A program made the translations under genes and the position numbers. This document shows positions 25,449-32,585 of a DNA stretch of 52,738 nt, one piece after another. Each line of letters starts with the position of its first letter. Positions within the stretch are counted from its first letter, which is position 1. Below the pieces are notes generated by a model. That model was not told the origin of the DNA. It made no database searches and was given only the letters and a program-made list of their open reading frames with translations. The stretch spans positions 1 through 52,738 of the forward strand of contig CAYQMH010000007.1 in assembly GCA_964418485.1 (NCBI GenBank). The letters run 5' to 3'. This DNA is from JAFGHJ01 sp964418485 (GTDB lineage: Bacteria; Hydrothermota; UBA3072).

Positions 25449-26162
25449 TCAAACCTCGAAAGTTTTTCCCGCTGCAATTCTTATGAAATTCTCTTTATAC
25501 GCTTTTCCAAAAATCACCTGCGCTTCATAACCGGTGCAGTGTGTGGGACCAACTTTTTTGACTTCTAATTCCTTCAATTTTTCTACAATAAGTTCTATTT
25601 CTCTTGCGTCCTTATTCATAAGATGGAAACCTCCAAAGACTAAATCTATTTTTTCCTCAGGAAAACTATCTTTAATATTTTTTACTATCTTTACAATCCC
25701 CGGATGAGAACATCCGGTAATTATAGTAATACCTTTCTGCTCTTTAATAAACAATGCTTGTTCTGCTATAAATGAGCCTTTATAATTTCCCACGATTTCA
25801 CCGGTCGCGAAAATACCATCTTTAACCACAGTAAGTTCTTCTACCGTAATCAGATTTCCTCCGAGAGAAACAACTTTTTTCTTAAATTCTTCACTAAAAT
25901 TAGGGCATCCGTAAACGTTGACGCCGTCTTTTCTTTCAAGTAATCCCCATAAACCTCCGGTATGATCCCAGTGGTCATGAGAAATAACCACCTTTTCTAT
26001 TTTAGAAATATCTATATCAAGGGCTTCCATATTTTTAAATAGATATTCCGCTTTTTCTCCCGTGTCGAATAACACAGTCTTATCAACCAAACAGGAAAAA
26101 CCCCAGCCGGGTATAAATTTTTCGTTTAAATTATTATTATCAAATACTATTTTTATTTCCAT
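25449..26162 (-). CDS. MBL-fold metallohydrolase (COG1237-like)
   Basis: A 237-residue metallo-beta-lactamase fold protein with the metal site HDHWDHTGG (about 61-69), a third His in TGCSHPG and a fourth in GGFHLM, then PTHCTG. The N-terminal MEIKIVFDNN is the usual start of the branch that includes proteins annotated as dihydropterin ribofuranosylaminobenzene phosphate synthase-like. Substrate unknown. ATG at 26162 is chosen because of GGATGAG before it; an ATG four codons earlier overlaps the glycosylase gene. Confidence 0.88.
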   Translation of the reverse strand: MEIKIVFDNNNLNEKFIPGWGFSCLVDKTVLFDTGEKAEYLFKNMEALDIDISKIEKVVISHDHWDHTGGLWGLLERKDGVNVYGCPNFSEEFKKKVVSLGGNLITVEELTVVKDGIFATGEIVGNYKGSFIAEQALFIKEQKGITIITGCSHPGIVKIVKNIKDSFPEEKIDLVFGGFHLMNKDAREIELIVEKLKELEVKKVGPTHCTGYEAQVIFGKAYKENFIRIAAGKTFEV

Positions 26163-26163
26163 T

Positions 26164-26949
26164 TTATATCTCATCCTGTTTTGTTTTTAATCCTGTATCG
26201 ATACTTCCGTCAGGTAACATCCAATCCGGATGTGTCTCGCCGTTTTCTTCCATTTTATATCTGATACAGCTTTTCCAATCACTCTTACAGTAAAGTTCGA
26301 TCCATTTACGATCAAGTATGCCGTTATCGTATAATCTCTTCATAGGACATACGGGATACCATTTGCATTCGTAAAGCAGAACTTTAAGTTTACTGTAATC
26401 TCTTTTTATCTTTTCTTTATCTGTAGTATCAAAAACCAGAGCGGTTGGATGGGACAGAGGGTATATCTTTTTTCCCTCTGTCAGAAGAAGTTGTCCGTAG
26501 AGATTTTCCAGGTCTTCTTTTTTATCAGGTATAGAATAGTCGTATTTATTTAGTATGTAACGCGTAGCATAATATCCCAGTGGAGATATTATTTCAGGGT
26601 CGACAAATTCAATTTCCCGATCGAGATATTCCGAACAGGCATCTATTTCTTCCTGTTTGGGTTTTCGGTAATTGGGTAACATACATTTAATAAGATTCGT
26701 TAAATAGATATTATTTCTTTCTATATTTAGTTTACCGAGTACTTCATCTAAAGCCTTTCCTGTTGGACCAACAAACATTTTCCCGTCTTCATCTTCCTTT
26801 TCTCCCGGGGCTTGAGCAACAAGCATAACCCTGGCTTCCGAATTTCCTTCTCCGGGGAGTGCGATTTTCCTTGTTTTGGACAATGAGCATTTACTACAAT
26901 TCCTTATTTTCTCTTTTAAACCGGATAAACCCGATGTCTTGTCCAACAT
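26164..26949 (-). CDS. Type 4-like Fe-S uracil-DNA glycosylase with extra C-terminal Cys-rich domain
   Basis: The N-terminal 190 residues are a Fe-S uracil-DNA glycosylase: Cys pair NCSKCSL (18/21), motif GEKEDEDGKMFVGPTGKALD, Cys 89-C105 region in IKCMLPNY...DAC, and SHPTALVF near 166. It would excise uracil from DNA. The last 65 residues are additional: CKWYPVC, then LYCKSDWKSC, forming four Cys in two pairs, and a tail rich in charged residues. This extra part may hold a second metal centre. The gene abuts DUF89 upstream and overlaps the MBL gene. Confidence 0.85.
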   Translation of the reverse strand: MLDKTSGLSGLKEKIRNCSKCSLSKTRKIALPGEGNSEARVMLVAQAPGEKEDEDGKMFVGPTGKALDEVLGKLNIERNNIYLTNLIKCMLPNYRKPKQEEIDACSEYLDREIEFVDPEIISPLGYYATRYILNKYDYSIPDKKEDLENLYGQLLLTEGKKIYPLSHPTALVFDTTDKEKIKRDYSKLKVLLYECKWYPVCPMKRLYDNGILDRKWIELYCKSDWKSCIRYKMEENGETHPDWMLPDGSIDTGLKTKQDEI

Positions 26950-27852
26950 TTAATTCTTCTCGGAAGATGAGTTATGATTACAAACCAAGACGATTTCTCC
27001 CACTTCGCAGCCTACATCTCTTGCTATAACAGGGCATTTTGCCATAAAAAGGGAGAAGACAGATCTTTTTTCATCAGATAGAGTTTCATAATTTCCCTGC
27101 CCTTTGCTAATTACTAAATCGGAATTTTTAAAGATATCGATAAAAGTTTTTGAACACAGGGGAATAATAGTACCCGGAACTTCCGACCCGCTTGAAATAA
27201 TTTTGGCAAAATTATCTATACCCGCTTTGATCGCGTCTTCCTTTAACGCATCGTTTATTATAGGTTTTTCTCTAACCGCGTACACTATTTCTTTTTTTGG
27301 ATCGGCTCTTTTTATTTCTTCTAATAATATACAATCGAAAATAGTTTCACCGACGTTATCTCCGATATACAAAATACTCTTTGCGTTTTTTAAAGCTTTT
27401 TTAAAAGAATTAAAATCGAAAATAGATTCTTTTTCCTCTTCTATAATCCTTTGCTCCTTCTTTAGTATTTTTACAAGCTCTTTTTCTACATCGAGAGAAT
27501 TCTTGGTGCCGTAATCTATTATGTTTCCAGCTATTGCCAGCTCGACCGCCATAAGCAATCTATCGTAAGACGATTCTATCTTTTTTCTTAATTCGGGATA
27601 GATTTTTAATGTTTGTTCGTTAGCTCTTTCTTTTAGTTTTTTGTAAGGGTCTTCTTGCCCGGTCAACTTTTTTACGACATCGTGTATGATTTTTCCCATC
27701 TCCGGAGGAGTAGAGGACAATTTGATTTCAGGAATATTTTTTGCTACTTCATCCAGGATTTTCTTCTGGGCACTATCGTCCGCTCCTGCCATTCTTGCAG
27801 CTTCGAGAGCCTGCTTAAAAAAACATGATATACATTCCAGATAAGTTTTCAT
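26950..27852 (-). CDS. DUF89/ARMT1-like damage-control phosphatase
   Basis: A 300-residue DUF89 protein: N-terminal CISCFFKQALEAARM (two Cys), KLTGQEDPYKKLKE, ELAIAGNIIDYG near 110, the metal-binding YIGDNVGETIFD (about 166-177) and KGQGNYETL (about 249). Members are metal-dependent phosphatases acting on damaged or reactive phosphometabolites. The start follows AGGTAAA. It is the first gene of the minus-strand operon 27852-23864, where the next gene is the glycosylase, stop and start being adjacent. Confidence 0.88.
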   Translation of the reverse strand: MKTYLECISCFFKQALEAARMAGADDSAQKKILDEVAKNIPEIKLSSTPPEMGKIIHDVVKKLTGQEDPYKKLKERANEQTLKIYPELRKKIESSYDRLLMAVELAIAGNIIDYGTKNSLDVEKELVKILKKEQRIIEEEKESIFDFNSFKKALKNAKSILYIGDNVGETIFDCILLEEIKRADPKKEIVYAVREKPIINDALKEDAIKAGIDNFAKIISSGSEVPGTIIPLCSKTFIDIFKNSDLVISKGQGNYETLSDEKRSVFSLFMAKCPVIARDVGCEVGEIVLVCNHNSSSEKN

Positions 27853-27935
27853 TTTACCTTTTGTCCTCTAATATATGAATCATCATAGCAGAAAAAGTTT
27901 AAATCAGTGGTAACTGATATTGAATTTAAAAATGT

Positions 27936-28112
27936 CTATTTCCTTGCCATTTTAGAGCCGCACTTCGGGCAACTTTGCTCATAACATGGAATTCCAACTT
28001 GATGAGGTTTTTCTGCTCCGCATTTGGGACAAATACAGTTGCCTTTTGGACCGGAGCCGGGACGGTTCCCTCCCCTTCTACCTCCTCTGCCGGAAGACCC
28101 TTTAGATAACAT
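27936..28112 (-). CDS. Small Gly/Arg-rich zinc-ribbon protein
   Basis: A 58-residue protein: Gly/Arg/Ser-rich N-terminal half (about 1-26), then two CxxC pairs, CICPKCG and SCPKCG, with HQVGIPCYEQ between, ending ARK. It is likely a zinc ribbon. The ATG at 28112 is two bases beyond the ferredoxin stop; a longer GTG form starting at 28142 would overlap the ferredoxin gene. Proteins like this accompany NifX/DUF5320 clusters; the function is unknown. Confidence 0.7.
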   Translation of the reverse strand: MLSKGSSGRGGRRGGNRPGSGPKGNCICPKCGAEKPHQVGIPCYEQSCPKCGSKMARK

Positions 28113-28114
28113 TT

Positions 28115-28282
28115 TTAAAGAGAAATAGCATCGTTCGGACACGTATTAACGCACGCTCCGCAATCGATACATTCGTCATTCACAACAGCTTTTTCATTCT
28201 TTATACTCAGCGCCTCAACAGGACAAACATCCACACAATCTCCGCATCCTGTACATTTTCCTTTATCAATATTAACAGCCAT
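28115..28282 (-). CDS. 2[4Fe-4S] ferredoxin, 55 residues
   Basis: Read directly from the minus strand: the 55-residue translation has two classical cluster motifs, CTGCGDCVDVCP and CIDCGACVNTCP, separated by 18 residues, ending NDAISL. This is a bacterial low-potential electron carrier. GGAGA precedes the ATG at 28282. It begins 11 bases after the NifX-like gene and is followed immediately by the zinc-ribbon gene. Its role with the neighbouring iron-cluster carrier-like proteins is inferred. Confidence 0.93.
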   Translation of the reverse strand: MAVNIDKGKCTGCGDCVDVCPVEALSIKNEKAVVNDECIDCGACVNTCPNDAISL

Positions 28283-28293
28283 TATTTCTCCTT

Positions 28294-28668
28294 TTAATTT
28301 CCTTGCGGCATACCAAATTTTTCATTTACTGTCGGGTTTTCGACTGATTTCAACTCACCGTTTTTATACTTTTCAATTGCACTCTTTACGCTACCCGACA
28401 CACCCGAAATTACACTTAAGCCGGCTTCTGTCAATACCTGAAAAGAATTTGGTCCGATGTTTCCGGTGATAACCGCTTTGACGTTTTTATTCGCCACGAA
28501 CTGAGCCGCCTGAATCCCCGCGCCTCCGACAGCTTGTATATAAGGGTTTTGAATAGCCTCGCTTTCCATATTATCCGTATCGACAACAAGAAAGTAAACG
28601 GCTCTGCCGAACCTCGGATCTACTTCCGCGTCTAAATTATCGCCCTGTGATGTAATACATATTTTCAT
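28294..28668 (-). CDS. NifX/NifB-type (dinitrogenase iron-molybdenum cofactor domain) protein, second copy
   Basis: A 124-residue member of the NifX/NafY/MTH1175 family, MKICITSQGDNLDAEVDPRFGRA at the start (written here in two parts, MKICITSQGD and DPRFGRA), then GGAGIQAAQFVANKN, ITGNIGPNSFQVL and a C-terminal helix. Such proteins bind or carry Fe-S cluster precursors. No nitrogenase structural gene is in the window, so the role is general iron-cluster handling or stress. GGAGGA lies before the ATG. Confidence 0.88.
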   Translation of the reverse strand: MKICITSQGDNLDAEVDPRFGRAVYFLVVDTDNMESEAIQNPYIQAVGGAGIQAAQFVANKNVKAVITGNIGPNSFQVLTEAGLSVISGVSGSVKSAIEKYKNGELKSVENPTVNEKFGMPQGN

Positions 28669-28683
28669 TTTTAAAAATTCCTC

Positions 28684-29052
28684 CTATTTTTCTGTCTTTT
28701 CTATGCCATAGCCTTTGCCTGACCCCGGTTTGCATAAACTTTCTTTGCCCATCAAAGTTCCATTTTTAATTTTCTCCAGCGTTTCTTCGATTGTACCTGT
28801 TATCCCTACGATTGTTTCTATTCCATATTGTTTAAAAAAAAGCTCTGCTTTTCTACCCATTCCACCGGCAATAATACAATCGACTCCCTTTTCCTGCAAG
28901 AACTCGGGTATAAATCCCGGATGGTGTCCCGGATTGTTTATGACTTCTTTACTCTTTATTTCATCTTCTTCTATTTCAACAATTGTAAAAGAAGGGCATC
29001 TTCCAAAATGCTGAGATACAAGTACTCCATCTGTAGATATAGCAATTCTCAT
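28684..29052 (-). CDS. NifX/NifB-type protein, first copy
   Basis: A 122-residue paralogue: MRIAISTDGVLVSQHFGRC, NNPGHHPGFIPEFLQEKG, IIAGGMGRKAELFF and a Gly/Lys-rich tail. Compared with the second copy it has extra His and Cys in the N-terminal half (HFGRCPS, GHHPG), which suggests a different ligand set. It is followed after 15 bases by the second copy. The ribosome site is weak. Confidence 0.87.
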   Translation of the reverse strand: MRIAISTDGVLVSQHFGRCPSFTIVEIEEDEIKSKEVINNPGHHPGFIPEFLQEKGVDCIIAGGMGRKAELFFKQYGIETIVGITGTIEETLEKIKNGTLMGKESLCKPGSGKGYGIEKTEK

Positions 29053-29077
29053 TCGTTGACTCTTCTTTTTTTAATAA

Positions 29078-29101
29078 GGATAAAGTTTCTATGCTTTATC
29101 C
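29078..29101 (-). other. Hairpin inside the Fur operon
   Basis: GGATAAAG (29078-29085) pairs with CTTTATCC (29094-29101), loop 8 nt, in the 61-base gap between DUF5320 and the first NifX-like gene. No T run follows in the minus direction, so processing or mRNA protection is more likely than termination. Confidence 0.35.
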
Positions 29102-29113
29102 CTTAAACTAAAA

Positions 29114-29491
29114 TTACTTTTTATCCTCTGCTTTTGCCTTTTCCAGCGTATTTATATAGTCTTGGAGTTCCTTAAGTTGCTCTTTTAAGACGTTGGCATC
29201 TTCTTTCAAAAGAGCCAATTCTTCCTCGGGACCGAGTTCCGGAGCGTAAGGATTGACTTGCGCCCCGTAATATCCCCAATCGGGAAAACCACCAGCGAAA
29301 TAACCCATTCCCCATCCTCTTCCCCAGCCTCGACCTCGACCGAACCAGCTTCTACCTCTGCCTCTGCCGAAGAAACCCCTACCGAAAATCGGGTTCATAT
29401 ATCCCGGAACGGAGTATCCCGCGCAGTAACCTGCTGCTCTTCCGGTCATTGGTCCCATCCCAAGAGGACCTGTTCTATCTCCACCTGGCAT
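29114..29491 (-). CDS. DUF5320 Gly/Arg-rich protein with C-terminal coiled coil
   Basis: A 125-residue protein: N-terminal MPGGDRTGPLGMGPMTGR motif, a Gly/Arg/Trp/Phe repeat zone (FGRGRGWGRGWGMGYF, about 40-70), then a helix with coiled-coil spacing (EEELALLKEDANVLKEQLKE, about 93-112). This is the DUF5320 pattern. Function unknown, but family members travel with NifX-like proteins and P-loop ATPases in Fe-S related clusters. A perfect AAGGAGGC precedes the ATG. Confidence 0.85.
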   Translation of the reverse strand: MPGGDRTGPLGMGPMTGRAAGYCAGYSVPGYMNPIFGRGFFGRGRGRSWFGRGRGWGRGWGMGYFAGGFPDWGYYGAQVNPYAPELGPEEELALLKEDANVLKEQLKELQDYINTLEKAKAEDKK

Positions 29492-29523
29492 AAACGCCTC
29501 CTTTTTTGACTTTAAAAGATTTT

Positions 29524-29997
29524 TTAATCGTCATTTCTGCATTTATCGCATAATCCGTAAAAACGAACAAGATGATCGGTGATCTTAAAGTTATATTTCC
29601 GAGCAAGTACCTTTTCGGTTTTTTTGAATAACTTTTCCTCTTCATTTATAAAATCTTTATAATCTATAATTCTGTTGCATTTTGTACAGACAAGATGATG
29701 ATGGTGCCCTTCCTTTTCCGGACCCGAAGATAATTCATATCTCGCTTTTCCATCACCAAAATCGAATTTTAAAACTAAACCTATCTGCATAAGCAAATTT
29801 AAAGTCCTGTAAACTGTCGTAAGACCAATATCGGGATAAATCTTATGCACTTTCAGAAAAATCTCTTCAGCACTTAAATGTTTCTCTTCCTTGCTCAAGA
29901 CGTCTAATATTACCTGTCTCGGTACCGTAATTCTACACATATGTTTTCTTAAGTTCCCGTCCCACCACTTGGGACCCATACCATGTCTTCCTCTCAT
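29524..29997 (-). CDS. fur: Fur-family metalloregulator
   Basis: A 157-residue Fur-type repressor. The winged helix covers about 24-90 with LTTVYRTLNLLMQIGLV as the recognition region; the C-terminal dimer domain has the His-rich EGHHHHLVCTKC (metal site plus CxxC) and CDKC near the end. The first 20 residues (MRGRHGMGPKWW) are an unusual extension resembling the start of DUF5320-type proteins. It is the first gene of its operon. A promoter and Fur-like box lie directly upstream, so autoregulation by metal is likely. Fur versus Zur or PerR cannot be decided from sequence. Confidence 0.9.
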   Translation of the reverse strand: MRGRHGMGPKWWDGNLRKHMCRITVPRQVILDVLSKEEKHLSAEEIFLKVHKIYPDIGLTTVYRTLNLLMQIGLVLKFDFGDGKARYELSSGPEKEGHHHHLVCTKCNRIIDYKDFINEEEKLFKKTEKVLARKYNFKITDHLVRFYGLCDKCRNDD

Positions 29998-30018
29998 TTA
30001 AACGACCTCTAATTTATT

Positions 30019-30037
30019 GAGAATGATTTTCATTAAC
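30019..30037 (-). promoter_or_regulatory. Fur box
   Basis: GAGAATGATTTTCATTAAC has the AATGA-TTT-TCATT inverted repeat of the GATAATGATAATCATTATC consensus. It begins one base downstream of the -10, over the predicted transcription start of the fur operon. Confidence 0.75.
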
Positions 30038-30038
30038 A

Positions 30039-30067
30039 AATATAATATAAAGAGTTTTTATTGTCAA
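30039..30067 (-). promoter_or_regulatory. Promoter of the fur operon
   Basis: Minus strand TTGACA (30067-30062), 17-nt spacer, TATATT (30044-30039). Confidence 0.85.
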
Positions 30068-30239
30068 GGGCAGATACTTTTATAATTTTTTTCTAGGTTC
30101 TTAGCGAGAATCCCTCATTTTTCTGATATTAGGAGTGTAGGTTAATCAACATAGGTATTTATCAAAAAACGCTAACGTCAAATCTCGAACGATTTGATTT
30201 GTTGTAAATGCGCAGTTTTTTAAGCCACTTGGGGCGTGT

Positions 30240-31988
30240 TCATTCTTCAAAGGACAAAATCGCTCCTTTATCGGCGCTTTGAACAAAATAAGCGTATCTT
30301 GCCAGCCAACCACCCTTCACTTTTGATTTAAAAGGAGCTTTTTTCTTTCTTCTTTCTTTTAATTCCTTTTCTGAAAGCCTGACATTTATTTTCTTTTTAT
30401 TGACGTCTATTTCAATTATATCCCCGTTTTTAATTAATCCTATTTCACCGCCGCTGGCTGCTTCAGGGGATACATGTCCTATACAGAGACCTCTGGTGCC
30501 TCCCGAGAAACGGCCGTCGGTAATTAAGGCTGCCTTTATCTCTGCTCCACTTATTGCCGAAGTGGGGGAGAGCATCTCCTGCATTCCTGGACCTCCCTTC
30601 GGCCCTTCGTAACGAATAACCACTACATTACCATCTTTGACTTTATTCTTTAATATAGCTTCTAAAGCTTCTTCCTGAGAATTATAAACCAGAGCCTTTC
30701 CTTCAAAGCTAAACATATCTTCATCGACACCACTCGTCTTAACTACGGAACCGTGCTTCGCGATATTTCCAAAAAGCACAGCGAGGCCTCCTTCAGAAGA
30801 AAAAGCGTTATCTGCAGAGCGGATAACTTCTCCGTCGGGTTCTGGAGATTTCAAAACATAATCTCCTAAAGTTCCGTAAACAGTTTTGGCTTTAAGGTCT
30901 AATTTCGAACGACCGCTATCGTAAACAGCTTTTAAAATAGCACCCATTCCTCCGACTCTGTCGATATCTTCCATGTGTATTTCAGGGCGTGAAGGTGCGA
31001 CCTTAACCACGTTAGCGGTAGTTTTTGCCAATTTGTTAAGGTAGTCGAGGTTGTATTCTATACCCGCTTCGTGCGCTAAAGCCAGCAGGTGCAAAACGGT
31101 ATTTGTCGAACCTCCCATAGCCAGATCTAAAATAAAAGCGTTGTCAAGAGATTTCTTACTTAAAATATCAAGGGGTTTAATTTTGTTTTTCATAAGATAG
31201 ATAAGTTTTCTCGCGGCTTCTTTGACCAGATCGATTCTTTCAGGGTTTATTTCAAATTGTCTCTTTTTGCCTTTTAACCTTTTAGTGGCAGGTATTGAAC
31301 CGTTTCTTGGGAGTGCAAACCCCAGCACTTCTCCCAGTGAATTCATCGAATTCGCGGTAAACATACCCGCACAGCTACCGTAACCGGGGCAGGCTATTTC
31401 AGCTAATTCTTCTAATTCTTCCTTCTTTATTTTACCGGAACTGTACCCTCCCACAGCTTCGAAAACAGAAATTAAATCTGTATTATTTTCTCCGGTTAAC
31501 ATAGGTCCGCCGCTGACGTATATAGAGGGAATATTAATCCTAACCATAGCGTTATACATAGCGGGAACAATCTTGTCACAATTTCCCAGGCCAATCCAGG
31601 CGTCGGGAGGATGTGCTCCGACGATAGTTTCTATTTGATCGGCAATTAATTCCCTCGAAGGCAAAGAATACTTCATACCAAAATGCCCCATGGCTATACC
31701 ATCGCAAACGGCTGCGCCGATATTAGTGTACCAGACATTAACGTTATGTTTTTCTAACTCTTCCTTTAAGACAGTACCCAATTTATCGAGGTGAGCGTGG
31801 CCGGGAATCTGATTGGTGTAGGAATTAACTATAGTTACAAAAGGTTTCTTTAAATCTTTTAAAGATTCCAAAACGCCTTCCGCAATCATAAGGCAAGCTC
31901 CAGGTAACATATGAGCTCCTTCTCTATAAACTCCACTTCCTTTTTTTCTGACGTTTGAAATACCTCTGTTTATTGTTTTTGCTTTCAT
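30240..31988 (-). CDS. ilvD: Dihydroxy-acid dehydratase
   Basis: IlvD dehydrates dihydroxyisovalerate and dihydroxymethylvalerate in branched-chain amino acid synthesis. The 582-residue protein has all three cluster-related Cys sites: AAVCDGIAMGH, LGNCDKIVPAM, and GSCAGMFTANSMNSLGE, plus PDGEVIR and SDGRFSGGTRG near the C-terminal half (DGRFSGGTRGLCIGHVSPEA). The ATG at 31988 is chosen over an in-frame start 17 codons earlier because GGAGC sits before it and the extra residues are unlike the family. No other ilv or leu genes are adjacent and no attenuator was seen. Confidence 0.96.
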   Translation of the reverse strand: MKAKTINRGISNVRKKGSGVYREGAHMLPGACLMIAEGVLESLKDLKKPFVTIVNSYTNQIPGHAHLDKLGTVLKEELEKHNVNVWYTNIGAAVCDGIAMGHFGMKYSLPSRELIADQIETIVGAHPPDAWIGLGNCDKIVPAMYNAMVRINIPSIYVSGGPMLTGENNTDLISVFEAVGGYSSGKIKKEELEELAEIACPGYGSCAGMFTANSMNSLGEVLGFALPRNGSIPATKRLKGKKRQFEINPERIDLVKEAARKLIYLMKNKIKPLDILSKKSLDNAFILDLAMGGSTNTVLHLLALAHEAGIEYNLDYLNKLAKTTANVVKVAPSRPEIHMEDIDRVGGMGAILKAVYDSGRSKLDLKAKTVYGTLGDYVLKSPEPDGEVIRSADNAFSSEGGLAVLFGNIAKHGSVVKTSGVDEDMFSFEGKALVYNSQEEALEAILKNKVKDGNVVVIRYEGPKGGPGMQEMLSPTSAISGAEIKAALITDGRFSGGTRGLCIGHVSPEAASGGEIGLIKNGDIIEIDVNKKKINVRLSEKELKERRKKKAPFKSKVKGGWLARYAYFVQSADKGAILSFEE

Positions 31989-32171
31989 TTTTTGCTCCTT
32001 TTTGAAATAAAAAACATTTAAAAACCGATCGCAAATCAATTCGTTCTTTTGCTATCGATCCACGCGGCATTTACAATTATCTAAGTTTTTTCTCTGGTGT
32101 GATCGAAATAATATATAATATATATCGGAATTTACCCTGTTTGGCAAGACCTTCGACCCATTTTAGGAAAA

Positions 32172-32333
32172 TCAGGCACTAAATTTTTCTGCTATTTTTC
32201 TCCAAATCTTCTTTATGCTGTCCGTCAAAGGAGTATCCGTATATTCCACGACCGACAGTTTTTTCATCTGAGCTTCCGTTACCTCTTTTCCATACGGTAT
32301 TGTCCCTAAAAATTCAGAATTGTATTCTTTCGC
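32172..32333 (-). pseudogene. C-terminal remnant of a MinD/Mrp-type P-loop ATPase
   Basis: In the minus strand an open stretch of about 53 codons ends at a TGA: it reads EFLGTIPYGKEVTEAQMKKL, then VVEYTDTPLTDSIKKIWRKI and a stop. This is the usual C-terminal end of MinD-superfamily ATPases with an inserted ferredoxin domain (COG1149-like), which often neighbour DUF5320 and NifX-like genes. The upstream side runs into an in-frame stop and then directly into a dispersed repeat at 32343. The rest of the gene is gone. Confidence 0.65.
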
Positions 32334-32342
32334 TGTTTTTTA

Positions 32343-32450
32343 TTTTTGAATTTTGATTTGTAATTTTACATTTTGATATTTGGTTTTTAATTTTCGAAAG
32401 CTCAGTGCTATCTTTGTGTTTTGTTTTTTTCTGTGTGCTCTGTGGTTAAT
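32343..32450. repeat. Dispersed repeats: family B block followed by family A block
   Basis: The 53-base block 32343-32395 matches 47969-48021 at all but four positions by eye. It is followed by CTGTGTGCTCTGTGGTTA (32431-32448), which differs at one base from 23849-23866. Non-coding; the gap 31989-32585 otherwise holds the ATPase remnant and the promoter of the next operon. Confidence 0.75.
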
Positions 32451-32531
32451 TCCGTATTAAGGGTTTTATTGTGGGGTTTTAGACGGAACATTTAAGCCTT
32501 TGAATCGTCTTTCTTTAATAAAAGTTACCTC

Positions 32532-32559
32532 TTGACTTATATAGAATATAACTTATGTT
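32532..32559 (+). promoter_or_regulatory. Promoter of the PpiC-pdxA-sprA operon
   Basis: TTGACT (32532-32537), 16-nt spacer, TATGTT (32554-32559), 27 bases before the ATG at 32586. Confidence 0.65.
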
Positions 32560-32585
32560 ATCGGAAAAAATTCTGGAGGGAGTAT

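Noticed and set aside
28115..28142. Longer start for the zinc-ribbon gene at GTG 28142
   Set aside because: It would read through the ferredoxin C-terminus; ATG 28112 gives the family-like Gly/Arg-rich N-terminus.
28294..29052. Nitrogenase gene cluster
   Set aside because: Only NifX/NifB-like domains are found; no nifH, nifD, nifK or nifE/N, so nitrogen fixation is not implied.
29078..29101. Terminator inside the fur operon
   Set aside because: The hairpin is not followed by a T run in the transcribed (minus) direction.
31989..32171. T-box or attenuator before ilvD
   Set aside because: No T-box sequence, leader peptide or antiterminator-type hairpins were seen.
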